Shown in pieces: positions 1-10,640 of a DNA stretch of 64,000 nucleotides (position 1 is the first letter of the stretch; each line of letters starts with the position of its first letter). Position numbers and translations under genes: made by a program. Under the pieces are notes generated by a model that made no database searches, was not told the DNA's origin, and worked only from the letters and a program-made list of their open reading frames with translations. Origin of the DNA: Dromiciops gliroides (Eukaryota > Chordata > Mammalia > Microbiotheria > Microbiotheriidae); NCBI RefSeq assembly GCF_019393635.1, contig NC_057866.1, forward strand, positions 280,248,874 through 280,312,873. Reading direction: 5' to 3'.

Positions 1-35
1 TCCCTTTGCTGAATCTTCATCCAGGTCATGTCTGC

Positions 36-36
36 T

Positions 37-73
<37 letters not shown>
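36..73. repeat. (TG)n microsatellite
   Basis: An uninterrupted run of alternating T and G lies just before the L2 fragment. It is simple sequence with no coding content. Confidence 0.95.
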
Positions 74-74
<1 letters not shown>

Positions 75-75
<1 letters not shown>

Positions 76-1040
76 CATACCACAGGGCTCTCTCTGTCCT
101 GGACCCTCTTCTCCTCTCCCTCTATGCTGATGATTCTCAAATATACTTATCCAACCCTAACCTCTCTGCTCCCCTCTAGTCTTGCATCTACAACTACCTA
201 TTAGACATCTTGAACCTTAAATTCAACCTTCCTAAAACTGAATTCAGTATCTTTCCCCCTAAAGCTTCCCCCCAACACCTTTCCTATCACTCTTGAGTGC
301 CTCACCATCCTCCCAGTACATCAGGCTCACAACCTAGAAGTCACTGTGGACTCCCTCTCTCACCTCCCATAGCTAAGCTGCTGCCAAGGCCTGTTGATTT
401 CACCCCTGATGCATCTCCTGAACATAGCTCCTCCTCTCCTCTGCTGTTGCTCCCTACCTAGAGTAGGCCCTCATCACCTTACACCTGGATTATTGCCATA
501 GGTGCTGCTGGAATGAGGTAGGCAGACCCGGCCCAAGCCTCTCCGGACTTCAATCCATTGTCCATTCAGCCACCAAAGTGATTCTTCTAAAGTGGACATC
601 TGGCCACATCAGCCCCCTGCTCAATAGACTCCAGTGGTTCTGTGTCACCTCCAAGATCACATCCAAAATGTTCTCAGTTATCTGGCTCCTCCAACAAGGC
701 ACTCCTCGGCTGAAGGCATTTTCACAAACTGTGCCAATGCCCAAAATGCTTTCCTTCCCTCCCTCTTCCTCCTGGCTCCCTTCAAGCCTCAGCTAAGATC
801 CCATCTTCCCCAGGAAGCCTCTCCCTGTCCCTCTTCCCTATAACGCTTCCCCTCCATCAGTATCACCTGTCTATCCCATATGTACCTCCATACATAGTTG
901 TTGGCATGTTGCCTCACCCATTTAACTGTGAGCTCTTTGAGGACGTAGACTGTCTCTTGCCTTCGTTGGTAGCCACGGTGTTTAGCACAGTGCCTGGCAC
1001 ACTATAAGTAGTGCTTAATAAATGCTTATTGATTGACTGC
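75..1040 (+). mobile_element. L2 LINE fragment (3' part of ORF2 plus 3'UTR)
   Basis: Seen: bases 120-146 read LYADDSQIY, the YADD catalytic box of a reverse transcriptase. The downstream text follows the layout of mammalian L2: a pyrimidine-rich coding tail ('aaaactgaattcagtatctt', then 'gtcactgtggactccctctc'), a segment ending 'aggaagcctctccctgtccc', and the typical L2 3' end with 'gcacagtgcctggcac' and 'gcttaataaatgcttattga'. The reading frame is broken by many stops and indels, so this is an old, dead, 5'-truncated copy. The (TG)n run replaces the part just upstream. L2 assignment is from known family features; the subfamily is not assigned. Confidence 0.7.
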
Positions 1041-1089
1041 CTGGTGTAGCTAAATAGGCTGCAACACTTTTTGTAGAAACAATGGAAGA

Positions 1090-1350
1090 ATGTTAAAGAA
1101 ATATCTGCCTGTGAAAGAAGCTACATGTGCTATCTATAATCACATGAAAAAGTGCTCTAGATCACTATTGATCAGAGAAATGCAAATTAGAACAACCCTG
1201 AGGTATCACCTCATACCTGTCAGAGCAGCAAATATAACAAAACTGGAAATCTTGAATGCTGGAGGGGATGTGGGAAAGCTGGGACACTGATCCACTGTTG
1301 GCGGAGTTGTGAACAGATTCAACCATTCTGGAGAGCAATTTGGACCTAGG
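1090..1350 (+). mobile_element. L1 ORF2 C-terminal fragment
   Basis: The 66-residue open frame at 1090-1290 contains REMQIRTTLRYHLIPVR, a hallmark of the C-terminal part of L1 ORF2 that recurs at about 24280 and 32260 in this window. The text then runs on, out of frame, into 'ccattctggagagcaatttg', again matching those L1 copies. Both ends are truncated and no 3'UTR remains. Confidence 0.85.
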
Positions 1351-1777
1351 CCCACAGGGCTATCAAACTTGAATCTAAATAGTATTTCCCAATGACTAAT
1401 TATAAGGGGGGAAGGTAGAAATAATTCTATCCCAGTACCTCATTTCTGAGGAAAGCAGAGTGACCAGCTTTATAGCCCCAGTGTCCCAATTCCCTGGCTG
1501 GTAGGGATCAAAGTTTCTCTTGGAAATGGTGGACAGAGGAAGTGCTAGACACATCCCCATGGGCACATTTAAATAAACCCATGTGGACACACACACACAC
1601 AAACATATATTGGCAACTCTTACATTTACCTAACAAAAAGTACTCTCTGGAAGGCCGATAGAATGCGGTTAACAGGAAGTATGAAGCCTTTAACTTTATA
1701 CAGTATACTAGCAACTGTGACCATTCTAAATGGCTAATTAACTAATTTGACAGTAAATGTTTGATTTGTATACACAT

Positions 1778-1778
1778 A

Positions 1779-1855
<77 letters not shown>
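1778..1855. repeat. (CT)n(CA)n microsatellite
   Basis: A CT run passes directly into a long CA run. It lies about 35 bp before the A-rich side of a minus-strand SINE. Confidence 0.95.
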
Positions 1856-1858
<3 letters not shown>

Positions 1859-1885
1859 TTAACTCCCTTGGGTCATTTTTGGTTG

Positions 1886-2028
1886 TTTGTTTTTGCAGGG
1901 CAATGAGGGTTGTGACTTGCCCAGGGTCACACAGCTAGTAAGTGTCAAGTGTCTGGGGCTGGATTTGAACTCAGGTCCTCCTAAATCCAAGGCTGGTGCT
2001 TTATCCACCATACCACTTAGCTTCCCCC
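1886..2028 (-). mobile_element. CORE-SINE (WSINE1/Mar1 type)
   Basis: Reads in reverse from a T/G-rich tail through 'ttgcccagggtcacacagct' to a decayed head at about 2028. It is more diverged than most SINEs here ('ccaccataccacttagcttc'), so probably an older copy. Confidence 0.9.
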
Positions 2029-2029
2029 C

Positions 2030-3755
2030 ACCCCCACCTTGGCCCATTTTTACTAAGGTTAAAGGTCCTCAGCTTTACTTCATGGTAGAGGAGATATAGA
2101 GGTTGTGCTATGCAACCCACATTTATGAGCTGGGCCTCCTCTGTGACTGGAAGCTAGGTGCCGTGGGGTAGAGCATCATGGGCCGGTATGTTGGTGCCAC
2201 TCATTCTGGGGAGCAAATTTAGATTCCTGGAAGACACTTTTTTTCTTTAACTTTTCGGGCCTGCTTAGAGTATACAGCCAACTAACAATATTTTTTAGCA
2301 ATTGGGGACAGACAAGTCAGTCATTTCCCAGGGAGGGAGGGGTGGAGAAAGAAGGGGATCCATACAGAGAAAAAAATGAAGCATTTGGAATGAGCCTGGT
2401 AGGATTTATGATCAGAGTAAGACAACATTTACCATTCAAGGGTCAGGTTAAAGGCATGCAGAATAAACACTTTTACCCTTATAGAAGCAATCCTTTTAGA
2501 CAAAGTATAGGATCTCTTCTCCAAAGACGGCATGAAGCCATCTGCTTTATCATATCCTTTCATAGAGGTTGGGGTCTTTTGAATAGAAGCTGGTTGGGGC
2601 AGGAGAGGGGGAGGGAAGGGACAAGTCCCATCCAAATGTTACAGATGATTGTGTTTCCTGTCCTCCTTATGCCCCACCCCCAACTTTCTCTGTTCACAAT
2701 GTTTTTTCAGGTAGTAAATGGGAAAGCTGAAGGACCTCCCCATCCTGGGTGGCCTTACTCCCTAATCCTCCCTAGCTTACCTCTCCTCCCCACCCCCCCA
2801 CCCCCCCACCCCCCGCCGTACCGGCTCCTCCCTCTTCTTTCCCCGTGCTAGCCCTGCCATGCTAATGGATGTTGACCAATAGCAAGGTGCAGTGGGACCA
2901 TTAAGTCTCCCTCCACTGATCCAGCACGGCTTCTAATTCCTGGAGCTTCTAGGCAGAGCTGGGACAACACATTCCCTTTTTTCTAAGGTTTTAAAATTAC
3001 CATTTATGAGTCAGCACCACAGGTTTGAGGGCCCAAAATTCTCCAGACTGGGGCTCAGGCATGCGGCACACTATTTTCTCTCAGACAGTTTTCTGACTGG
3101 GTACACCCATAATTCACAACACTTACAACTTTCATTCAAAGATGGCATCTCTCCTTCAGGAAAGGACTCACTCACTCTGGGGACCTGAACCAGTCAGTTG
3201 TCCCCACTGAGTGCACACTCATCTTTGCTACCTCCTTCCATCATGCACACTACCACTGCCCAGCGAGTGAGCACTGCTCACTAGCCAATGAAGCATATGC
3301 TTGCAGTTATGACCAGTCCCTGCTGAGTACATATCCCCATCTTCCAAAGGCTGTTCCACAATAACTTCAGAATCCTCACCCTCCTTCCTGCCAGTCCTGT
3401 GACTGCCCAAAGCAGCTAAACCAGCCCCAGTAAACCAACAGGACAAAGACAAGGAGGGATTTAATCCTGCAGCTTCCTTGAAGATCCGACTCCCATCCCA
3501 AATGGCCAGCATCTATCTCAGGTCCCTGAAAGACAAAGTATGTGTTCTTTGAGGTCTGCCCAAGGACATTGCTATGGGCTCTTCTACTCTGGTGTTAGCA
3601 GCGGGTAGTGATGCTAAAGGAGTCACATAGTCGGAAAAAATAGCTAGAAAAACAGAAAACTTATGTAGTTCATCTGGACTGGAAGAACATAAGTGAAACT
3701 ATGCCCCTAGAAAAGGTTCTCCAAAGACGATGTCAAAGAGAATAGATGGCTTTTT
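2030..3755. other. Intergenic DNA, no recognised gene
   Basis: No repeat family or coding region was recognised with confidence. A 169-codon open frame at 2342-2851 ends in a pyrimidine tract (2750-2835, runs of C) and reads as proline/leucine-rich low-complexity text; I do not regard it as a gene. A weak resemblance between about 3590-3660 and 8455-8500 ('aaaaaatagctagaaaaaca' and a similar string) suggests an unrecognised old dispersed repeat. Confidence 0.5.
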
Positions 3756-3756
3756 T

Positions 3757-3975
3757 GGGGGGGTCAGAGCCAAGATGGCAGAGAAAAGGCAGTGACTTGC
3801 CTGAGCTCTCCCCCGAATCCCTCGAAATACCTTCAAATAATGTCATAAGATAATTCCTGGAGCAGCAGAACCCACAAAAAGACAGGATGAAATAATTTTC
3901 CAACCAAAAACAACTTAGAAGGTTGGCAGAAAAGGTCTTACTTAGAAGGAATGGAGACAAATCTGGTAAGTTAGA
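3757..3975 (+). mobile_element. L1-type 5'UTR fragment
   Basis: The block begins 'gtcagagccaagatggcaga' after a G-run. It aligns by eye with the 5' ends of the two L1-type elements on the minus strand that end at about 7838 and 37817, which share 'agccaagatgg', 'tgagctc' and 'agcagcaaaactcaca'-like text in the same order. It therefore represents the extreme 5' end of an L1-lineage element, 3'-truncated. The downstream limit is uncertain; homology fades before 4118. Such 5'UTRs carry an internal promoter in the L1 family, so this fragment could in principle start transcripts toward 4.1-4.4 kb. Confidence 0.6.
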
Positions 3976-4118
3976 GTGATTTCCAGGACAGGACCTAGAT
4001 CCAAAATAGCATCAGTCTTCTTGGGGGTGTCATGGGGAGGGAGGGTGATAGTAGGTATCAACATTGTGGGAGAGAGGGAAGGGTGAGCTTTCCCCCAGCC
4101 AAACCAGTTATGTGTCAA

Positions 4119-4280
4119 GCTGACTGATTATCTTGCCCTGGATGGGCTCTATAACAAGCTTCTTGCCAAAGGTCTCTACCTTCTGGTCCACACAGGAAAG
4201 AGGCCAGGACAATTGTGATCTCGAGCTTTGAGAAATGATGGTTTGGGGCTTTAGAATCTCATAACATTAAGAGCCAAGCA
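4119..4280 (+). repeat. 162-bp segment recopied at 27475-27638 (inverted)
   Basis: This single-looking flank recurs in reverse complement at 27475-27638 with only two substitutions and one 2-base indel that I can see. In both places it is followed directly by a SINE with the same internal deletion. Here the SINE has its own TSD (gagccaagca), so this is the older locus and the other is the derived copy. Confidence 0.85.
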
Positions 4281-4418
4281 GGGGCAGCTAGGTGACGCAG
4301 TGGATAGAGCACCGGCCTGAGTTCAAATCCGGCCTCAGACACCTAACACTTACTAGCTGTGTGACCCTGGGCAAGTCACTTAACCCCAATTGCCTCACTT
4401 AAAAAAAAAAAAAAAAAA
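4281..4418 (+). mobile_element. CORE-SINE, internally deleted, source of a chimeric copy
   Basis: A complete head and core are followed by an A18 tail. The usual 'ctggagtcaggagtac' part of the middle is missing ('ccggcctgagttcaaatcc'). The TSD gagccaagca flanks it at 4271-4280 and 4419-4428. The same deletion marks the copy at 27340-27474. Confidence 0.95.
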
Positions 4419-4488
4419 GAGCCAAGCAGTCTGGGGAATAGGCTTAGCAGGCAGTAGAAACAAGGGAATCATCAAGAGTCCAGATCTG

Positions 4489-4650
4489 GGGGCAGCTAGA
4501 TGGCGCAGTGGATAGAGCACTGGCCCTGGATTCAGGAGTACCTGAGTTCAAATCCGGCCTCAGACACTTAACACTTACTAGCTGTGTGACCCTGGGCAAG
4601 TCACTTAACCCCAATTGCCCCGCAAAAAAAAAAAAAAAAAAAAAAAAAGG
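4489..4650 (+). mobile_element. CORE-SINE
   Basis: A full-length copy with a long A-tail. The TSD agtccagatctg is seen at 4477-4488 and 4651-4662. Confidence 0.95.
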
Positions 4651-4812
4651 AGTCCAGATCTGAGGGCTGATACACTTACTGTGTGGTAATTCCTTAAGGA
4701 AGGACAACAATGGAGCCTCCAAGAATGGACCGCCATCCTCACAAAACAATAGTTAGCCATTTCCCAACAGAGTAGACTTGTCTAAAAGCTACCTTCTTCT
4801 TTACCCGCTATT

Positions 4813-4958
4813 TTTTTTTTTTGGTGAGGCAATTGAGGTTAAGTGACTTGCCCAGGGTCACACAGCTAGCAAGTGTTAAGTGTCTTAGGCTGGATTTGAA
4901 CTCGGGTCTTCCTGAATCCAGGGCCAGTGCTCTATCCACTGTGCCACCTAGCTGCCCC
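4813..4958 (-). mobile_element. CORE-SINE inserted in the TSD of the ORF1-only L1 unit
   Basis: A minus-strand full-length copy. Its TSD (tttacccgctatt, about 4799-4812 and 4959-4971) overlaps the 15-bp TSD of the adjacent L1-derived unit. So the SINE landed later, on the A-rich junction of that unit. Confidence 0.93.
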
Positions 4959-6082
4959 TTTACCCGCTATTCTTTTTTATTTTGTTTTTGTTTTTCTCGA
5001 CACTTATTTTATTTTCCATTTACATGTAAGGGTAGTTTTCAACATTCATTTTCATAAGATTTAGAGTTCCAAATTTTTCTCCCTCCCTTTCCTCCCCCCT
5101 CCACAAGATCACAATCAGGTTATATATGTACAATCCATAAGTGTTCTTTTTATCAGTTCTTTCTATAGCAGTACATAGTATGCTTCCTCATTAGTTCCTT
5201 GGGATGGCCCTGGATCATTGTACTGCTGAGAGTAGCTAAGTCATTCACAATTACTCATTAAACAATACTGCTGTCACTGCACACAATGTCCTCTCAGCTC
5301 TGCTCACTTCACCATACATCGATGTTCATTAGTCTTTCAAGTTTTTTCAGGGATCATCCTGTTTGTCATTTTCTGTAGCACGAGTCCATTCCACTACAAT
5401 CATATAACGCAGCTTTTTCCATCATTCCTCAATTGATGGACATTCCCTTGATTCTCAATTCTTAGCCTCCACCAAGAGTTGCTATAAATATTTTTTGTAC
5501 AATTTTTCCTCCTTTTCTTTTTCATGATTACTATTGTTAACTGTTTCCCTTCCATCCTATTCCCTTCCCCATGATATTTATTCTATTATCCATCTTCTTT
5601 CATCCTATCACTCTTCAAAAGGGATTTGCTTCTGTCTGTCCTCTCCCCCACTCTGCCCTTCCTTCTTTTGCCCCTCTCTCTTTATCCCCTTCCCCTCCTA
5701 TTTTCCTGCAGAGTTATAGAGATTACTCTACCCAATTGAGTGTGTACATTAGTCCCTCCTTGAGCCAATTCTAATGAGATTGAGGTCTTTGAGCCAATTT
5801 TAATGAGTGTTAGGCTCATTTACTGCCCAGAATAAATAGATTACTCCACCCAGTTGGGTGTGTCTATTAGTCCCTCCTTGAGGCAGCTCTGATGAGTTTA
5901 AGATCTTTGAGCCTTTTCTGATGAGTGTAAAATTCATTTACTGCCCTGCTCCTCTCCCATCTCTTCCCCAACTCCATAAGCCTTTTCCTGTTACTTTCAT
6001 GTATGATTTCGCTTCTGCCCTTCCCCCTCCCTCAATGAATTCCCTTCACCCCTCAATTTAACCCTAAAGATGTTATCATCTA

Positions 6083-6213
6083 GCTAAGTGACACAGTGAA
6101 CAAATCATCACCCCTGGACCCAGGGGGATCCCAGCCAAAACCTGGCCTCAGACACAAGACAGTCACCCACTGTATGACCCCAGGTATGTCCCCCAGCTCC
6201 AATTTTTTTTTTA
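6083..6213 (+). mobile_element. Degraded CORE-SINE
   Basis: 'agctaagtgacacagtgaac', 'cctggcctcagacacaagac' and a T/A-rich end keep the SINE order, but with many substitutions. It lies in the spacer/3' part of the ORF1-only L1 unit. Confidence 0.65.
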
Positions 6214-6309
6214 TGGTTCTCTAGGGTCTTGTATTTGAAAGTCAAATTTGCCATTCAGTTCAGGTCTTTTCATCACAAATATCTGAAAGTCTTCTTTTTC
6301 ATTAAAGTC

Positions 6310-7176
6310 CTATTTTTTCCACTGAAAGATAATGCCGAGTTTTGCTGGGTAGGTGATTCTTGGTTGTAATCCCATTTCCTTTGACCTTTGGAATATCATA
6401 CTCCATGCCCTCTGGTCCTTTAATGTAGAACCTGCTAGATCTTGTGCTATCCTGACTGGGGCTCCACAGTACTTGAATTCTTTCTTTTTGGCAGCTTGCA
6501 ATATTTTCTCCTTGACCTGAGAGCTCTGGAATTTGGCTGTAATATTCCTAGGAGTTTTCTTTTTGGGATCTCTTTCTGGGGGTGATCAGTGGATTCTTTC
6601 AATTTCTATTTTAGCTACTTCTTCTAGAATTTCAGCACAATTTTCCCTGAGAATATCTTGGAAGATGGTGTCTAAGCTCTTTCCTTGATCATGGTTTTCA
6701 GGTAGACCAATAATTTTCAAATTCTCTCTCCTGGACCTATTTTCCAGGTCAGCAGTTTTTCCCAGAAGATATTTCACATTGCCCTCTATTTTTTTATTCA
6801 TTTGGATTTGCTTTATTGTGTCTTGGTTTCTCATAAAGTCACTGGCTTCCATGTGTTCAATCCTAATTCTTAGGCAATTATTTTCATCAGAGAGCTTTTG
6901 TACCTCCTTTTCCATTTGACTTTTCAAGCTGTTGACTTTTTTCTCATGTCTTTCCTGCATCACCCTCATATCTCTTTCCATTTTTTCCTCTACCTCTCTA
7001 ATTTTATCTTCAAAGTCCTTTTTGAGCACCGCTATGGCCTGAGACCAATTTGTATTTTTCTTGGAAGCTTTAGATATAGGGGCCCTAATGTTGACATCTT
7101 CCTCTGAGGGTGCCCCTTGGTCTTCCTTGTTACTGAAGAAACTTTCTATGGTCTTCACCTTTCTCTGTCTGCTCAT
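6310..7176 (-). pseudogene. L1-type ORF1 protein gene of the ORF1-only unit
   Basis: The open part starts with the ATG at 7176 and runs 196 codons to a TGA at 6586-6588. Seen: an N-terminal lysine/serine-rich stretch, a long heptad coiled coil (roughly residues 45-135, rich in E, K, R, L), then ENRSRRENLKIIGLPE, the conserved start of the L1 ORF1p RNA-binding domain. Beyond the stop the frame continues recognisably (ERDPK..., then KEFKYCGAPVRIAQDLAGST at 6310-6501), so the C-terminal domain is present but not in one open frame. In the L1 family ORF1p is a trimeric RNA chaperone that coats its RNA. The same stop position recurs in the second copy (15533-15535). Confidence 0.75.
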
Positions 7177-7859
7177 CTTGCCTTTCTTTTACTTGCCTTT
7201 TAGCTCCTTAAAGTGGGGCACTGTTTCCAGGCTGCAGTATCCCAAGCTTCAGAAGTCCCAGGTGGTATGATTTAAGGAGAATCAGGTTCTTCCCTCGCCT
7301 GGCCTGTTTCCTGGTTCTAGATGACCCCAGACCAACTTGCCAATCAACCAGCTTTGTGTGTTGTGGTTGTTAGCTCCAACAAGCCTGTGCCCCTCCCCCA
7401 CCTGGGCCACTTCTGCTCAAGCCTATCACCTGGTTCTCAGTAGCCAAGTTCTGCCTTAGCACCAGCCTAGACCCCTGTAGTCTCTCCCCTGCCCAGGGCT
7501 CAGCCCACTCACCAGACTGTGAGCTTAGTTCCAGATGACACTGGTGCTTCAGCTGATTCAGAGGCTCGGGGGGGTGTCCTTCTCTAGTGAGGACTTCCTG
7601 AGACTGGATCTGTGTCAGGGTGACTGTGGGATTGGGCCCGACTCCTGTATCAGCACAGCAGCTCCCTCCTTCTGACCTGCCAAGCCGTTCTTGGTTAGAA
7701 GATGATTTCAGCACATTCTTCTGTGAGTTTTGCTGCTCCGGGCATTTTCCTATGACCTTATTTGGATGTTTTTTGGAGTGATTGTGTTATGAGTTCGGGA
7801 GCTCACTGCCTTTCCTCCACCATCTTGGCTCTGCCCCTCATGTATTACCTGCTATTCTT

Positions 7860-8500
7860 AATGAGGAGGCCAGGGGCATATGAAATTAGTTGTTTTCCAT
7901 AGATTCTTTGAGGCCAGTGAGGCAGACATATACCATTTTCCCCAAAACCTAACATATCACAAGCTCTAGACAGTGTTTTGACTCCTGAACACATTATGTC
8001 TCAGGCCTCCCTAAATTCTCTTCTGAGATTGAGTGTCTTTCCTCCTATCAAAGGTTCCCCTCCCACCTATAACCCTTGTTTCTGTCCCCTCCCCTCTTTT
8101 GAGATGTCAGGTAGCATATGAGTGAATCCCATTTTTTGCCATGTAAAGATATTTCCTTTAGGTGAAGGTCTTGTGCTCAACCAACTTTATTCCATAAACT
8201 TACATCTGAATTCTTCTCTTTTACATATATGTGTATTCAATTCCCCCCCATGACAGCTTTTACTTGGACACAAATGTTCCCCCTCCCAATTGAACCTATC
8301 ATACTATCCATCTCTCATTCTTTTGTACCCAGTGAGTAGGAAGATTGAATGTCAGATGCCAAAAAGAGACCATCCATCAAGAACCTGAGATGTGCAGGGA
8401 AAATCATTGTTCTCTAAGGCCTGCTCAGACACATGTAGAATCGTCTACTCCATAGGAAGAATCATGGAGCCAGAAAAAATAACTAGAAAAGCACAAAATG
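7860..8500. other. Intergenic DNA, no recognised feature
   Basis: AT-balanced sequence without long open frames or a repeat family I can name. Confidence 0.5.
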
Positions 8501-8514
8501 CACATGAACCCAGG

Positions 8515-8670
8515 CTTTAGAGCTGAAGAGGAATTTGAAGACCATCTGGTCCAGCTCCCACATTTTACAGGTAGGGAAACTGAGTTCCAGTGAGGGTAGA
8601 AGCGATCAAATCAAGTTAATATGGATTTAGAGGCAGGGCTTTGATTCCCATCCAAGTCAACTGGTACCAA
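8515..8670 (+). mobile_element. MIR/CORE-type ancient SINE remnant
   Basis: The order 'agaccatctggtccagctcc', 'acattttacaggtagggaaa', 'ctgagttccagtgagggtag' and 'gcagggctttgattcccatc' is typical of ancient mammalian MIR-like repeats. Heavily diverged. Confidence 0.55.
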
Positions 8671-8734
8671 TAACCACGCCTTTTCCATTAGTCTAGGTGT
8701 TTCTAGATCCACTCTGGAGCAGGGATTTCTTCAC

Positions 8735-8870
8735 CAACATCCTGTAGGAAGCAGTGTAGAGTGCTAGCTAGATCATTGGGCTATCACAGGGTCCAAATTC
8801 TGACCCTGACATTTAACCTTTCACCTCCCAAGCCCATCTGTAAATGAAGGGAGTTGGATTCATTGGCCAT
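8735..8870 (+). mobile_element. MIR-like remnant
   Basis: 'gaagcagtgtagagtgctag', 'aaattctgaccctgacattt' and 'catctgtaaatgaagggagt' appear in MIR order. Old and diverged. Confidence 0.5.
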
Positions 8871-8899
8871 AGAGGAAGGAATTTGCACTAGGTCACACA

Positions 8900-9700
8900 T
8901 TTTGGGCTGACTTTGATTTCTATGACAGACTTTGTGACCTTGGACAAGTTCTGTCTCATACACAGGAAAATGGTACCAGTTGTATGATATACAAGTTATT
9001 TGGTCCTGGACTCTCCCATACCTTTAAGCATTCACCAAACTGTTCCTCATGTCTGAGGACACACTATCTGCCCCACAAAATACTTCTCTTCTTTCAAGTT
9101 CCTCAAAGACCTTCTAAATCACACCTAAGACTGATGGGTAGATGGGATCTTGAAGTTTACATAATGCAACCCCTTCTCCTCTACAAGCAATGAGACTGAT
9201 GTCCACTGAGGCTAAACCACCTTGATCCTAGGTAACTATGGACATCGGTCAGAGCCAGAATTTCAAAGCAACTTTTCATGATTCTAAATTCACTGCTCTT
9301 TACCCGATATTATTATTGCCTCCCAATCATGCCCTAGTACCAGCTTTGTATCCCTAGTCCATTGAATAGGTCATTGTGCTTGAATATGGCATAAATGTAA
9401 TATGGAGTCAAGTCCTAGAGGCTGATGTGGGGATAAAACCCCTGAGCCTTTGAATGGGAAGGGCATTACCAAAAGCTCCCTTTGAATCCCCAAAGGGCTG
9501 AATATAGAAATGTATGGGGGCATCTGACAGAGCCCATCAACAGGGATGCCCGAATGAAATGTGCATGAGTTTTCAAGAGGCTCTGCTAAACTAGACACAG
9601 CACAATCATTCTTTTAGACACAATCCAGTACCATGGACAGAGGCTGGCCACAGGAACTTTCACTTCTTCCCATCTTGCAAACTTTCTTTGCTATGGAAAG
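8900..9700. other. Intergenic DNA with a possible old MIR-type segment
   Basis: About 9125-9290 contains 'tgcaaccccttctcctctac' and 'aatgagactgatgtccactg', weakly MIR-like. Nothing else is recognised. Confidence 0.4.
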
Positions 9701-9718
9701 AGACTGTAAGATCCATCC

Positions 9719-9721
<3 letters not shown>

Positions 9722-9772
<51 letters not shown>

Positions 9773-9945
9773 CAGATACATATATAAGCAGAGTTTATAC
9801 ACAAACAAGGCAAAAACTAGTTGTATATACATACACATACCCATAAACTATAGGTGTACATTATATATGTATGTATATGTTATATATACATACATATATA
9901 ATATATACTATATATGTGTGTTTGTGTGTGTGTATGTATGTTTGC
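9722..9945. repeat. (TG)n and (TA)n-rich low-complexity tract
   Basis: A perfect TG run (about 9722-9770) is followed by TATATG/TACATA mixtures to about 9940. Open frames across it (poly-VC, poly-HT) are artefacts of the repeat. Confidence 0.95.
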
Positions 9946-9964
9946 ACATAACTGTTTCCATGAT

Positions 9965-10055
9965 TTCTCCCTGTTTAGACTGTCTCCTTATGTCCCTGGG
10001 GCTTGGCGCAGTGCCTGATACATAGTAAGCTATTGATATAATAAAATGTATTTGA
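9965..10055 (+). mobile_element. L2 3'-end remnant
   Basis: 'tagactgtctccttatgtcc' followed by 'gcgcagtgcctgatacatag' and 'ataataaaatgtatttg' matches the L2 3' terminus, as at 930-1030. Confidence 0.6.
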
Positions 10056-10059
10056 GCTG

Positions 10060-10640
10060 TGGATTCTTTATCCTGTATGTAAAGCCACAAACATGGGGAA
10101 ATGATTGAAACCAAAATGGCCATTAATAATTCAACTTCATCTGAAGATAAAATTCCTATATGACAGAATATGTACAAAAGAGAAGACAAGGAGAGGAAAA
10201 GGATTAATATAAGATAGTGATGAGGGCATATTATTTTACTGAATTGGGGGCAGGGGAATGTGAGACAGAAAGGCAGCTTGGTGAGAAACAGATAGCTTTT
10301 GAAAAGACTTGATCAAGTTTAAAATCTAACCCTAATTTAATTAATTTCTAACTCTCAGAAACAAAAGCCCTGACTGATAGTAAACATGGCTGTTGTGTGT
10401 GGTATCCCAGCAACTATTTAACATCACTCTTTTTAGGGCTATGAAGTATATTGCTGAGTAATTATGAATCACAGGACTATTCTGTTACTATGGGACACAT
10501 ATTGACTATGATTTATCTGACAAATTTGGTTTGGGGTGAAGATAGAAGTAGAACGTTATATGTGAGGAAGTTCAGTTGAGGCAGACGAGACATGAGAAAC
10601 CACATAACAAGCTGGGGGGGTAGTAGAAACTAACATTAGA
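10060..10640. other. Intergenic AT-rich DNA
   Basis: No gene or repeat recognised; possibly the decayed 5' side of the L1 that follows. Confidence 0.4.

Larger units (their letters stand above)
4975..7844 (-). mobile_element. ORF1-only L1 derivative (HAL1-like), complete unit with TSD
   Basis: Read on the minus strand, the order is: 5'UTR starting 'gcagagccaagatggtggag' (about 7838), ORF1 (7176 down to about 6310), a purine-rich spacer (about 6300-5520), the last part of ORF2 ('acaaaaaatatttatagcaa', about 5500), an L1 3'UTR, and an A-rich tail at 4975-5000. The endonuclease and reverse-transcriptase parts of ORF2 are absent. A 15-bp TSD is visible, ttacccgctattctt at 4960-4974 and ttacctgctattctt at 7845-7859 (14 of 15 match). 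The ORF2-less unit is therefore bounded by its own TSD, as expected if it was inserted in this form; a later internal deletion is the alternative. This architecture matches the half-L1 (HAL1) concept known in mammals. A degraded SINE sits inside at about 6083-6213. Whether the family is already named is not known to me. Confidence 0.7.

Noticed and set aside
2342-2851. 169-codon open frame
   Set aside because: Its second half is a C-rich tract giving proline repeats. No known domain, no conserved start context.
3590-8500. Weak match of about 3590-3660 to about 8455-8500 as a new repeat family
   Set aside because: Only scattered short identities around 'aaaaaatagctagaaaaaca'; not enough to exclude chance.
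9633-10025. 130-codon open frame with poly-valine/cysteine
   Set aside because: It is created by the (TG)n microsatellite and has no protein-like composition outside it.
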